This document shows, one piece after another, positions 23,158-35,100 of a stretch of DNA of 64,000 bases. The first letter of the stretch is position 1. Each line of letters starts with the position of its first letter. The DNA comes from Coffea arabica (taxonomy: Eukaryota > Streptophyta > Magnoliopsida > Gentianales > Rubiaceae). The notes under the pieces were generated by a model that worked only from the letters and a program-made list of their open reading frames with translations, was not told the DNA's origin and did not search any database. The stretch spans positions 39,394,287 through 39,458,286 of the forward strand of contig NC_092326.1 of NCBI RefSeq assembly GCF_036785885.1, given 5' to 3'. A program made the translations under genes and the position numbers.

Positions 23158-23790
23158 GAGGTCACAAATGCTGAAGTTTGAGAGTTGAACCACCTATAAT
23201 TGTTTGTTCTTGTGGATTGTGGATTGTTTCTAGATAATTGACCTTTATGATTTCTGGATTGATTTCTGTAATTTCTGATTGTGGATTTATGATTTCTGGA
23301 TTTGTGGATTTGTCATTTCTGGATATGTATGAAGTTTGGGATAGTTAGTAATTTTGAAGTTTTCTAGATTCTGTTTGGATTTGTGATTTCTTAAGTAATG
23401 CTGTTTTGAACTGGTAGGCGTTAGCTACTGGGAAGAGGTTTTATATGTTGTGATTTGGTAGTGCAATCATCTGGCTATTGTGCCTATGGACGTGATTACT
23501 ACTTCTATTTTTTGATTATTTTGGTGCAGCTTTATGAATGATAATTGTGAACAGCACTTATTTTATTGTTAGAAATTATTTTATTATACAAAGCAAAACA
23601 GGCTGCGATTGCTTCAGGAATTCGGTCAATTCGGTCAATTTGTGTTTACCGAATTCAATCCGAATTGAATTCGAATTCGGAATTTGGTAATTCGAATACG
23701 AATTAGGTCGAAATATCCCAACACCATTTACCGAAAATTACCGATTTCAACCTACCGAATTACCGAATTCGAATTCGATGCTCACCCCTA
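23158..23790 (+). other. hAT 3' untranslated and subterminal region
   Basis: The first 180 bases carry many TTTCTGGATT/TTGTGGATT repeats. From about 23615 to 23778 the sequence is packed with TTACCGAATT-type subterminal units. The right terminal inverted repeat closes the element at 23779-23790. Confidence 0.75.
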
Positions 23791-24429
23791 CTCTTTGGAC
23801 TATAGGTTAGGAGTTCTAAACAGCTGCGGTTCGTGAGTTCAGCTCAACTTGAATGGTATAAATTCGCGTTTGGCGTTCGTTTAGACTCGTTTGTACATTT
23901 ATTCAAGCTACTATTACTAATTTCTCTTAGTAATTATGTAGATTTATCTTGTTTTGATTGTTTAGGATTTTGTTTTGTTTAAATATTGGGAATTTTCTTA
24001 TATTTAGTGAAATTTTTCTCATTCAATAAGCAAATTAAATTGGTTATATTTTTGAATTGCAAAGTTATATAATATATTCAAACACATTTAAGTTTTTTTT
24101 TTTTTTTGAGTTTGAGCTCATTCGACCTCGATTCGTGCAGTTCAAACTTGAGTTCGAACTCGGAATAATTTTAATAAGTTGAGCTCAAACATATAATTTT
24201 TGGCTTGTTAAGCTCGGCTTGATGACTTAATTTTCCTAATAATAATCTTCATAAACTAAAATTATCTTTTCAACAAGAAAACGAATTAAAAGATAGTACA
24301 GGAATTTTAGTTCTAATAAGAAAGAGAACAAGTCAAATTTTTTATTTTGCCCTGGGACACAAATGGCCCAGACCCGGTATATTCTCTCGCTACTGTCTCG
24401 CTCGCCTTCACCAATTTCCACACTTGTCC
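23791..24429. repeat. Flank with diverged CGAG-type repeats
   Basis: Segments at 23820-23850 and 24110-24230 contain GAGTTTGAGCTC, TTGAGTTCGAACTCGG and similar units related to the block at 19072-19230. This fits an older repeat interrupted by the hAT element. I could not define its right end. No gene is seen. Confidence 0.45.
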
Positions 24430-26195
24430 TCCTCTACAATCCTGCTCTTCTGGGCCCATTTCCAAGTAATTACTAAATTAATCGTAATTAGGAAATCGTA
24501 CTAAATCCAGAATATACACACACAATACACACACGCAGACACGCACTGTAACAAGCAAAATTCTTCCAGTTTTTACTAGTCCTTGCTACTCCATTAGCTA
24601 ACAGAAAACTGAAAGCAGACCGCGAAGCTTTCAATCAATCGATCATCATCTTCTCTCAGGTTTGCTTATTTCTGTTGAATTTCTTCTTTTGTTTCAAATT
24701 TTGTTGTTCATCTCTTGAATGTTGAGCTGTAATTGCGTAGTTCTTCGATTATGTATCGAGTATATTGCGCTTTTGTTATTTTCCTTACATATTTGTTTGT
24801 TATTTGTTTAGTCAATGTGCTTTAGGTCTTGGTATTGTGATTTTGATCGTTGCTAGAATTTGAGGATCACATTGGTTTTCAGTATTTACCTATATGAATT
24901 TGTTGGGAGGAGCAGTATAAACAATCATTTCAAAGGTTCCCGAGGAATGAGTTCGCCCCAACAGTAATTAGTTAGTGGAGGTTTCAAATTTTGAAGCTAG
25001 AAAACCGGCATCTTCAAGACCTTGTAGCTTGTATGAATTTCGAGAAATATATATTCAGGTTGGTTTGTGAAAACTTGATGTTGAATATAAGCAGCGCGAG
25101 AAACGCATCCAAACTTAATGAGTGATTCGCTGACTCAATTTCAGCTGGAATGTTGCACGTTTTCTTGCTTTTTTTTTTGTGAAGAGTTATATTGACGTAT
25201 AGTAAGTAAGTGAAGGAATAGAAATAAGTACGTTTTGGCTTACAACTGAATTGAGCTTAACAAAACCGTTTTCAAGCAAGGATGGGATGAGGTAATGGAG
25301 CTTTCTTGATTAAAGGCAACTGGAAACTATAGTCAAAGGTTAAAAAATTAGAACACGTATCTTGTTTCTTCTTGTCTGTTTTGATTTCTTTACGCTTATT
25401 GATGTGAACAGGTTGGTTATGCGGAGTTATGATATATATTGTTTCAGATACAGGAAAATGTAAGTGATGTTACCTTTGGCAACTAAATTTAAAAATGTGA
25501 GCTATCAATCTATGTGTAGATGTTCTTAACTGCAAATTCCAAGACAAGTATATGTAGCTGGAGAATGTGTTTGTACGTCTTGCTCAATATGTGTTTGTGT
25601 GTCTTGCTCAATATATGCATGTACATTTCTGTGCTGGAAATTATATGTTGATTAGGCAATGATATGATGGTGAAGTAAGGACTACAGCTGAAAATATAGA
25701 AGTGCCCAGAGTCTAAGAATAGCGTTTCTCCTGATGAAATTATAAATAGGCTATCAGGAGTTAATTTGCAGGTTTTGCTGTCAAACGGAACAGTCAAACT
25801 TTTAGCCATCTTTATCGGACATTTAATTTTCAAGTGACAAAATTCTAGCGTCTGGTCATTACTTCCTGTGCTGCTAGAAATGTGCAATGAAGTGCTACCA
25901 AGTTAATGATGTTCAGCTGTCTAATGATCCTAACAGAAGAGGGGGGTCGACATAAACAAAAAATTTAGAAGAAATTCCTAAATAAAAACATTAGAAAACA
26001 TCACTACACATGTTTTGTAATCACAATCTAAAACTTTGGTACTCGTGGTTTTCTAATATCTTGTTATGGTATCTCATTTGTAGCATTCTTTATCTCTTCT
26101 ACATATCCGAAACTTCTGCAGATCTTCCTTATCGACGGGGACTCGTCTTTCTGTTGCCTTGACTATATGCAAAAGGGGAGCAAATTTTTTTCATA
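24430..26195 (+). promoter_or_regulatory. LETM1 promoter region, 5' UTR and probable leader intron
   Basis: A leader exon probably lies around 24530-24659, ending TTCTCTCAG before GTTTGCTT. A leader intron then runs to the CTGCAG acceptor near 26121, leaving about 75 bases of 5' UTR before the ATG at 26196. The intron is T-rich with a G+C-poor body, typical of plant leader introns. A 24-bp tandem duplication lies inside it at 25565-25612. Splice sites are inferred from sequence only. Confidence 0.5.
25565..25612. repeat. Two-copy 24-bp tandem repeat
   Basis: ATGTGTTTGTACGTCTTGCT plus CAAT is repeated immediately with two base changes, in the probable LETM1 leader intron. Confidence 0.85.
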
Positions 26196-26196
26196 A
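26167..26196 (+). promoter_or_regulatory. Upstream ORF overlapping the LETM1 start (TAATG)
   Basis: A 9-codon upstream ORF (MQKGSKFFS) begins with ATG at 26167. Its TAA stop (26194-26196) shares its last A with the main ATG (26196-26198). Such an arrangement could limit or couple translation of the main frame. Whether the transcript includes this ATG depends on the inferred leader splicing. Confidence 0.55.
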
Positions 26197-29100
26197 TGGC
26201 TTCAAGAGCAATACTATGGAGGAAAAAATACCTCTTTGATTCCCTCAACCGGCCCAAATACTTGCTTCATTGTTGTTCAAGCTTTGAGCATGGGAGTTCA
26301 TCAATGATTCCTGATTCATGGAATCAGAGCAGGGGAGTTAGATATGCATCCTCCACTTGTGATCAAACAAATGAAACAGAACCAAATTTAACCAAAGATG
26401 AGTTGTTGACTAATGTGGCAAGAGGATATCTTAGGCATAACTCTTGCATGATACCGAATTTGGGTAGTAGGAATGGCATTGGAGGGTCTTCATTAGGAGT
26501 TAAGTGGATAACCGAATATGCCCGCCAGTATTCCACAGCTGCAGCAGGGCAACCTGATCTGGGTCAAGATGATAATAAAAATGAAGAGTCAACTGTCAAA
26601 CAGAAGAAGGAAGCTTCCCCAGAAGAATGTGATCAGGCAGTTGAGGGTTTGAGCACTGTTAAAGCCAAAGCAAAAGCTAAGCAGCTTCAGGATACCCAGA
26701 AGGATGCCAAACCTATGATAAAGAGAATTTGGGCAATGCTTTTAGGAATTGGTCCTGCTTTGAAAGCTGTAGCTTCTATGAGCAGGTTAAAGTTTTGTGC
26801 ATTTCAGTCAACATCCCCCCTCCCCTGAAACCCATGCCCCCACCCCAAAAACGGAAGAAAGATACCAGAAGGAATTTTATCTCCGTTGTCTTTCAATTTT
26901 TCTACCCTTCATCCAGGGAGGACTGGGCTAAGAAGCTTCGGCATTGGAAAGATGAATTCAAGACTACAATGCAACATTATTGGCTGGGTACGAAACTACT
27001 CTGGGCTGATGTGAGGATAAGCTCTAAGTTGCTGTACAAACTTGCTAGTGGGAAGGGTCTTTCTAGGAGAGAGAGACAGCAACTAACGCGGACAACAGCC
27101 GACATTTTCAGGCTGGTTCCTTTTGCAGTTTTTATTATAGTTCCATTCATGGAGTTATTGCTGCCAGTATTCCTGAAATTGTTTCCCAACATGTTGCCAT
27201 CAACTTTCCAGGACAAGATGAAAGAACAGGTAATAGTTTTGATTTTGTCACCATATATTTCCCATGATTTCTGCTCATTCATCTGAGTTTTAACAAAGTA
27301 TTTCAGTCTGTTTGTTCATCTGCACTTTTCACGGATCTGGAAGCCATGTAAGTGATAACCTCATAATATGCTTCTTTCTGAACTTTGTCAAGGGCTGAAA
27401 TTTTCACTGAGAGGTTGGTGATTGTGATCCATCATTGGAAGTTGGTGGTAGCAGAGAATCTAATTGGAAGTTGATGTTCATTGTTAAACTCAACAATTTG
27501 CACAATTTTATTACTGAACCAGCTGTGGAAAAAGGAAATTTAAACACCATTAACTCTCACTTGTAAATATTCCCTCTGTTGGTTGAGGATTTCTACCATT
27601 CAACCTAACTAAAGTTTCAACATTTGTTTTTTGGTTTTTAATTTCTTTTTGATGTTCTGAATTAAGCAGCTAGATCATCTACATCTCTTTGGCTGAGTTC
27701 CAGCTGACTTAGAAGATGCTTACTTTAGTTCGTTTTGCATCTTGATTTAATTTGAAATTATGAAACTTAAGATTTAAGTATATCAGTTGCTCATTTCTCT
27801 ATTTCACTACCATACTAGAATTTCGTAATTCTTGAAACCATTAATTTGTGATCCAAGAGAAGATTTAGAAAGTGAAATGAGCACACAGCCCAAAATGATT
27901 TGTTTTTCTTCCAAGTGATTAGGAAGCTCTTTTATAGTGGTTGATTATGATGGGCTTGAACTCTCATCTAAAAGGAAGGGAAAGACAAGATGGTCAAATA
28001 TTGAGAATTTGACCAATTGTTTAATTGGACAGATATCATTTCAATTTTTTGAATACCTCTGCATCTGCATGGTCGTAACTTGAAAAAAGATAGATAGAAG
28101 CTTTAAATTGACGAAGTTCAGTCTACAAGATTCAGAAAATTTTTGGTCCTTAAACTACGTATATACTGCTTACTAGTGGCTTCCAGCGTCTTAAATTTCA
28201 CTTGATTGCTGATATTTCAGGAGGCTCTGAAAAGGAAGTTAAACGCCAGGATAGAATATGCAAAGTTTCTTCAAGAGACTGTAAAAGAAATGGCAAATGA
28301 AGTAAAAGACCTACGAAGTGGAGAAATAAAGAAAACAGCAGAAGATCTTGATGAATTTTTGGATAAGGTATTGCCTTTCTTTTCACTTATATTTTTCCTG
28401 GTTTCTTCATCCATTGGTTTCTTTACGTGATAATTTGTCATATTGATTTCAAATTTTATATATCACCTATCTGTTATTGATTGTTTTAATTTATTTTTCT
28501 CCATTTTATTTATATTCTTTGGGAAATCATACTTCATTGTACTATTTGTCAGGTTAGAAGGGGTAACACTGTTTCAAATGATGAAATTTTAGCATTTGCT
28601 AAATTGTTCAATGATGAGCTTACTCTGGATAACATAAGCAGGTCAGTCTTTTGTTAGAGAAGACTTTTAGTTTCTGATGAATGCACGATATCATTTTGAG
28701 TTGATCCAAGAAAGGTCTCACTAAATGCAGACCTCGGTTGGTGAACATGTGCAAATACATGGGTATCAAACCTTTTGGTACAGATGCATATCTCCGTCAC
28801 ATGCTCCGCATGAGACTGCAAAAGTAAGTTGAAGTGCATATTTTGAATTTTGAATGGTTATATCTTAATGCTTTAGCAGAGACAGTTGCTCCTATGAAGT
28901 AAATCTTTTAGAATGCTTTCATTTTAATGGACTTTAACAAGTATATGGTCAAGTTAGTTGCCAAGGATTCTGGATGTCCCACAACACAAGAAAAGTTTTT
29001 TTAAGGGTTAATTTGTTAGCAGCAGCGATTTCATCCAAGAACAGTAACAATATACCCCTTAAGAAATGGTAATTATTGTCAATTGCTGCTTGAAATTCTG

Positions 29101-32100
29101 TTTGTTGCACCTTTGTCTTTTAGTTGCATCTTTGAACTCTTTGAGGGGCTTAAAGGATGATGTTAGGTGGCGTAAAAGATACTCTTTTGATATTGTAGGA
29201 TGTAAGCCGTACCATGTTATGTCATAAAACATGTCGCCCACTTTAGAACCATCAAAATCTCTATTTCCTGAAAGATCATGTTATGACATGCTATGTCATA
29301 AAACATGTCATAATTTTGTTGGTTTGTTTTCTGGCTTTCTTGTCAAATAGATCCCATGCCATTTGCCAAAGTGTTACATCTCCGTGAGTGTTCTGGAAGA
29401 CCATTTCATATGGTTGACTTGAATGTTACAAGAAGTGGGGAATTATTTATGGAAGAATTCTATGTTTGGACTACAAATATTGGTAAATCATCCATATGTC
29501 TTGAAAGACTTTATGCCAACATATCTTTTGGAGTTAAAACCAAGGTTTACTTAAATTGAAGAAGTTTATTGGTTAAAAGTTTTGGGTCTTTTGTTTCCTA
29601 CTCACTTCATGTTTCTTATCCACCAAATTTGGTGCGTTGTGTGTAGGGCCTTGGTCAAAGTATTGATTAAAGAGTTTGGGCAGATAGTCCAGAACAAATG
29701 TACTCCACATAATTTTCTTGGGTTTGTCAATGTTGTACATTCTTTTAATATGTTTTGAGGTATTAAGAAATTGTTGACTATGTCAGTATATTTTTCTCCT
29801 CCTCCCAATGTAATTTGTGTGCTAATTTCTCCTGAATTTTATAAATCTACAGGACATATTAGAATCTAAAAAATAAAGTTCTGCTTGTCTCTGTTGGTTG
29901 AATTATTCTTCCATGCAGATAATCAAGATATGAACACTGCTTAGTCGTCTTTGGTTTGACGAATTCAACAAGCTAACCAACTTTGGCCTTTTGTTATTCC
30001 TTATTGGTTTTTGATTTTGTTAAGCCTATTGCTGGTTTTCATCTTCCATTTACAAGTTTCTAATGGCAATATTGTTCTATTTACTCTCAAAGTGTTTGTC
30101 TATTTAGCAACTTGTGTCTGTATTACTTAGGTGACAAGCCAATGTAGAGTCAGAACACAATGCTCATAGAAAAGGACATAATTGCGAAGTTATCTTATTG
30201 TATCTTATTTTATCATGAAGTGGAGGAGAGTTTTCTTTGTCATTTTGGAGAACATTCTAATGCCTTATTTCTCTATAGTGAAATCTTGAAAAGCAGAAAA
30301 AGCAAATACAAGAGGTTCATGAAAACACACATTTTCACGAACAGGATTTCATTGTTTTGGTAGGATTAAGGAGGATGATAAGATGATTAAAGCTGAGGGT
30401 GTGGAGTCTCTGTCTGAGGAAGAACTCCGCCAAGCATGTCGAGATCGGGGGATGCTCGGATTGGTCTCAGCAGATGAATTGCGTCAATCGGTCAGTTTTT
30501 TTCCCTTATTCGTTTTAGAATTTTGTTTTATCTCAAATGAACAACAATTAAGTTTTGTTGTTGCAAGAGTTGATCAATGGTATTCCACACTCATTGGCTT
30601 TGAAAGTGTTTTAACCATTTGGTGTTCCTGCAAGCTGTTTGGTTGGAACATCTTGTAACTAGAATTACAGTTTGAACAAGGAGTTGGAAGTCACAAAAGT
30701 TACCATATGGTATATACGGATTATAGTTCTTAGAAGATTTTTGTTGCATGTAAGTGAGCCAGTTAAAAGGTCAAAAGCATTCAGTCTTGGTCGGCTAAAT
30801 CTCTTGGTAATGATGGATACATCCAAACTCTATCTATGGGCACACGTAGCTGCAGAGTTCCTTTTAACAGTTGGCTAAGCTTCTGACTCATTGACGTAAA
30901 ATGTCCTGGTTAGTATGTGATATCAGAAATACTGTTAATGCAAGACTTAGAAACTGGTATGGAAGGAGGTTCTGGTGGGTGGTGGAGCGTGGATGTCGAT
31001 GCTCTATTAGGTTATTAGATCTTTGGTGGCATTGTCTCTAGCACTCTATCTTGTTGCGTAACAAAATCTGAGTACTTAGGACGACAATACTTGCCAAGTT
31101 TTACTCTAGAATTGGCACATTGATGTATTGGTTGTTGTAAACTTTAACAGAAAAGGAAAAAATGAACAAAAACCTCTCCTTTTCTTTATTTTCCCACTAA
31201 CTAAATATGCTTACAAGGTAGGCATATATAGGACAACCCTATCATAGTTCTGCCACCACTTAAGGTAATAGAACCATGATTTTAGGGATTACATAATCAA
31301 CTCATATCCTATCTATTCAAACTTGATTGATCATAAGCAATAAAATCCCATAATTATGGGAGGTAATTATGGAAGATAATATCTCCCATAATCATAGGAG
31401 ATAATATCTTCGACACCCCCCCTCAAGTTGGTGCGTATATATTTATCATGTCCAACTTGCTTGTAAGAAGTTCAAAATTTGGTCTGAGGAGTCCTTTGGT
31501 GAGAATGTCAGCTATTTGCTGAGCTGATGGAACGAATGGCATGCAGATAATTCCTCCTTCAAGTTTCTCTTTTATGAAGTGGCGGTCAATCTCAATATGT
31601 TTGGTTCTATCATGTTGCACAGGATTATGAGCTATGCTAATTGCCGCCTGGTTATCACAATAGAGCCTCATTGGAAGTTCAATAGGTCTTTTCAGCTCCT
31701 CTAAAACTCTCTTCAGCCATAACATCTCACACACACCATGAGCCATAGCTCGGTACTCTGCCTCTGCACTACTACGAGCTACAACACTTTGTTTCTTACT
31801 TCTCCAAGTAACCAAATTGCCCCATACAAAGGTACAATACCCCGAGGTTGATCTTCTATCAATGACTGATCCTGCCCAATCAGCATCTGTATAAGCTTCA
31901 ATGGTCTTTCGATCTCCTCTTTTAAAGAACAATCCCTTTCCTGGAGTACTTTTTAAGTACCTCAGAATTCGATATACTGCATCAAGGTGCTCTTCATATG
32001 GAGAATGCATAAACTGGCTCACAACACTCACTGAAAAAGCTATATCAGGACGAGTGTGAGCCAAGTAAATTAGCTTGCCTACTAACTTTTGGTATCGAGC

Positions 32101-35100
32101 AGTATCAACTGGTGTTCCATCTTTTATATCTGCTAACTTGTGATTCGGATCCATAGGAGTGTCTGCAGGTCGACATCCACTCATCCCTGTTTCCTTTAAA
32201 AGATCCAAAACATACTTGCGTTGGGACACAACAATGCCCTTCTTGGACCGAGCTACCTCCATCCCTAAGAAATATCGTAGTGTTCCCAAATCTTTGATTT
32301 CAAAGCTAGAAGCAAGACTTTTCTTCAGCCGTTCCATCTCAATTAAGTCATCTCCTGTGAGGATGATATCATCCACGTACACAATGAGTACTGCTATCTT
32401 CCCGTCCTTGGAGTGTTTAACAAACATGGTGTGATCACTCTGAGCTTGGGTATAGCCTTGATTCTTTACCGACCTAGTAAATTTTTCAAACCAGGCCCTA
32501 GGAGATTGTTTGAGACCATATAACGATTTTCTTAGCTTGCAAACTCTAGACTGAAACTTCCCTTCAAATCCAGGGGGAGACTCCATGTACACCTCTTCCT
32601 CCAGATCACCATTTAAAAATGCATTCTTGACATCAAGTTGTTGGAGCGGCCAATCAAGGTTTACTGCTATTGAGAGAAGCACCCTAACAGTGTTTAATTT
32701 TGCCACTGGAGCAAAAGTTTCAAGATAATCGATCCCGTAGGTTTGAGTGAACCCTTTAGCCACCAATCGAGCTTTGTACCGTTCCAATGTCCCATCGGAA
32801 TTATACTTGATGGTAAAGACCCATTTACATCCTACTGTCCTTTTCCCTTGTGGTAGGTTTGTTACTTCCCATGTTTGATTCTTCTCAAGAGCATACATCT
32901 CTTCTTCAATAGCCTTTCTCCACTCTGGAACTTGTAATGCTTCCTGTACATTCTTTGGAATTTCCACAGAAGAAAGTTGTGAAGTAAATGTCAAGAAGGT
33001 AAGGGATAACTTTTCATAAGAGACATAGTTAGTCATAGGGTGTTTGGTACAAGAACGCACTCCCTTTCGAAGTGCAATAGGAAGATCCAAATCAGCAATC
33101 TTTGAATCAGAGGAAACTTTATCTAATGACTTAAAAACATTAAATTCTGTCCTAGGTTCGGATTCCTTGTCGTGAAGAGAAGGGGGAGCTTTATCTTTTC
33201 CTCGATGATTTTTCCGAACATAGGTTTTCAAGGTTTTTTCAGTTACATTCCCATCTCTTTCACTAAGAGAATTCGACTCTGTTATTGGCACTAAAGACAA
33301 GAGATCCTCTTCTAATCCCTGATCAATTTTTTCACGTTTTTCAAAATCCTTTTGACGGGCAAATTGAAGAGTGTCATTTGTTTTTTCAGGATTATTATCT
33401 TGAAAAGATTCTTGTTGAGGAAATTGTGCTGCAGATTCTTCTAAAAAATCAGAAAAATCAATTCTCCTATCAACAAAATTTTGATCAGGAATTTGATTTT
33501 CAATACGAAAAACATCATCATCTTCTACAAGTTCTTCTACATGCCGAGTCCCCCCCTGAAGAGGATCTCCAAAGAAAGGTTTATCTTCAAAAAATGTTAC
33601 ATCCATGGTTACAAACATTTTTTTCGAAATGGGGTCAAAGCATTTATACCCCTTTTGCGTGGGTGCATATCCAACAAAAATGCATTTTCTTGCTCGAGGG
33701 TCTAACTTACTTCGACCTTGTTCATGATTGTGAACAAAGGATATGCACCCAAACACCTTTAATGAGACTTCATATGTTAATCGAGACATGGGATAAATGG
33801 TTTTGAAAAAATTCAGAGGAGTTTGGAAATTCAAGGTTCTTGAGGGCATTCTGTTTATGAGATATGTAGCAGTTAAAATTGCTTCGCCCCATAGATATTT
33901 AGGAACATTTCTTGAAAAAAGTAATGCCCTCGCCACTTCTAAAAGATGTTTATTTTTTCTTTCAGCTACCCCATTCTGTTGTGGGGTATCATTGCAGGAG
34001 CTTTGATGCACAATCCCTTTTTCAAGAAAAAAACTTCCCAAAATTTTATTGAAATATTCTTTTCCATTGTCACTCCGAACAATTTTGACTTTTTCTTGAA
34101 ATTGTGTCAAAACCATGCTGTAGAATTTTTGAAACACACTTGCAACCTCTGATTTCTCTCTTAACAAATACACCCAACAAACTCTTGTGTGATCATCGAT
34201 GAATGTAACAAACCATTTTTTTCCAGATGAAGTTGAAATTCTAGAGGGACCCCAAACATCAGTATGTAATAGAAAAAACGGTTTTGAGGGCTGATAAGGA
34301 TGTATAGAAAATGTAGACCGATGATGTTTAGCCAATTCGCAGATTTCACATTGAAAAGAAGACGAATCTTTATTCTTAAACAAATCTGGAAATAAGTATT
34401 TCATGTAATAAAAACTAGGATGTCCTAGTCTAAAGTGCCATAACATAATCTCTTTATTACTAGTAATAGAGACAGACCCGTAACATGTGTTTTTGATTGG
34501 TGTTGTCATATCTGATCCATCTTCAAGGAAGTAAAGTCCCCCATTTTCTCTAGCACATCCAATCATCCTCCCCGTGGTCAGTTCCTGAAACTCACAAAAA
34601 GAGGGGAAAAAATTAATCCGACACATGAGATCCCTAGTTAATTTACTTATGGACAGCAAATTGCATGATAACTTTGGAACATGAAGAACTCTATGAAGTG
34701 TTAGAGTAGGAGAGATGACAACGGAACCTATGCCAGCTATGACGGATAATGATCCGTCAGCAACCTTGACCTTTTTATTGCCTGCACATGGACTGTAGGT
34801 AGAAAATAATTGTGACACACTAGTCATATGGTCAGTGGCCCCAGAATCAATAACCCATATAACCCGTGGACAAGATGCATTTGATGTTTTACATGAAAGA
34901 GCAATAGTAAAAGGTTTACCATTTTTAGCAAAAGAACAGAAAGGAGTGAAGCTTTTTGGCTCAGTGACTGAAAATTGTGGAGACTTAAAGAGTTTGTACA
35001 GTTGGCTTAATTGTTCCTTTGTGAAGGCTGGTGTCTCAAAGTCAGTTTGTTGCTTTTGAGAATCCTCATTCACAGTCTGCAACACCTTGCTATCACCTCC

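Larger units (their letters stand above)
19243..23790 (+). mobile_element. hAT-superfamily DNA transposon, apparently complete
   Basis: Both ends carry a 12-bp terminal inverted repeat: TAGGGGTGAGCA at 19243-19254 and TGCTCACCCCTA at 23779-23790. Just inside each end are dense, degenerate repeats of GGTAATTCGGTAA and TTACCGAATT (19258-19460 and 23615-23780), the subterminal motifs hAT transposases bind. The 4.5-kb interior holds one full-length BED-type transposase gene. The expected 8-bp target duplication is absent: the left flank is an (AT)n run and the right flank is CTCTTTGG. Flanking sequence has probably changed since insertion, or the element has rearranged. Confidence 0.85.

Noticed and set aside
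27230-27286. Extension of LETM1 exon 2 to the ORF stop
   Set aside because: A GT donor at 27230 and continuity with exon 3 (KMKEQ-EALKRK) show this is intron.
33285-33806. 173-residue + strand ORF
   Set aside because: It is antisense to the copia polyprotein (integrase to RT linker) and has no domain of its own.
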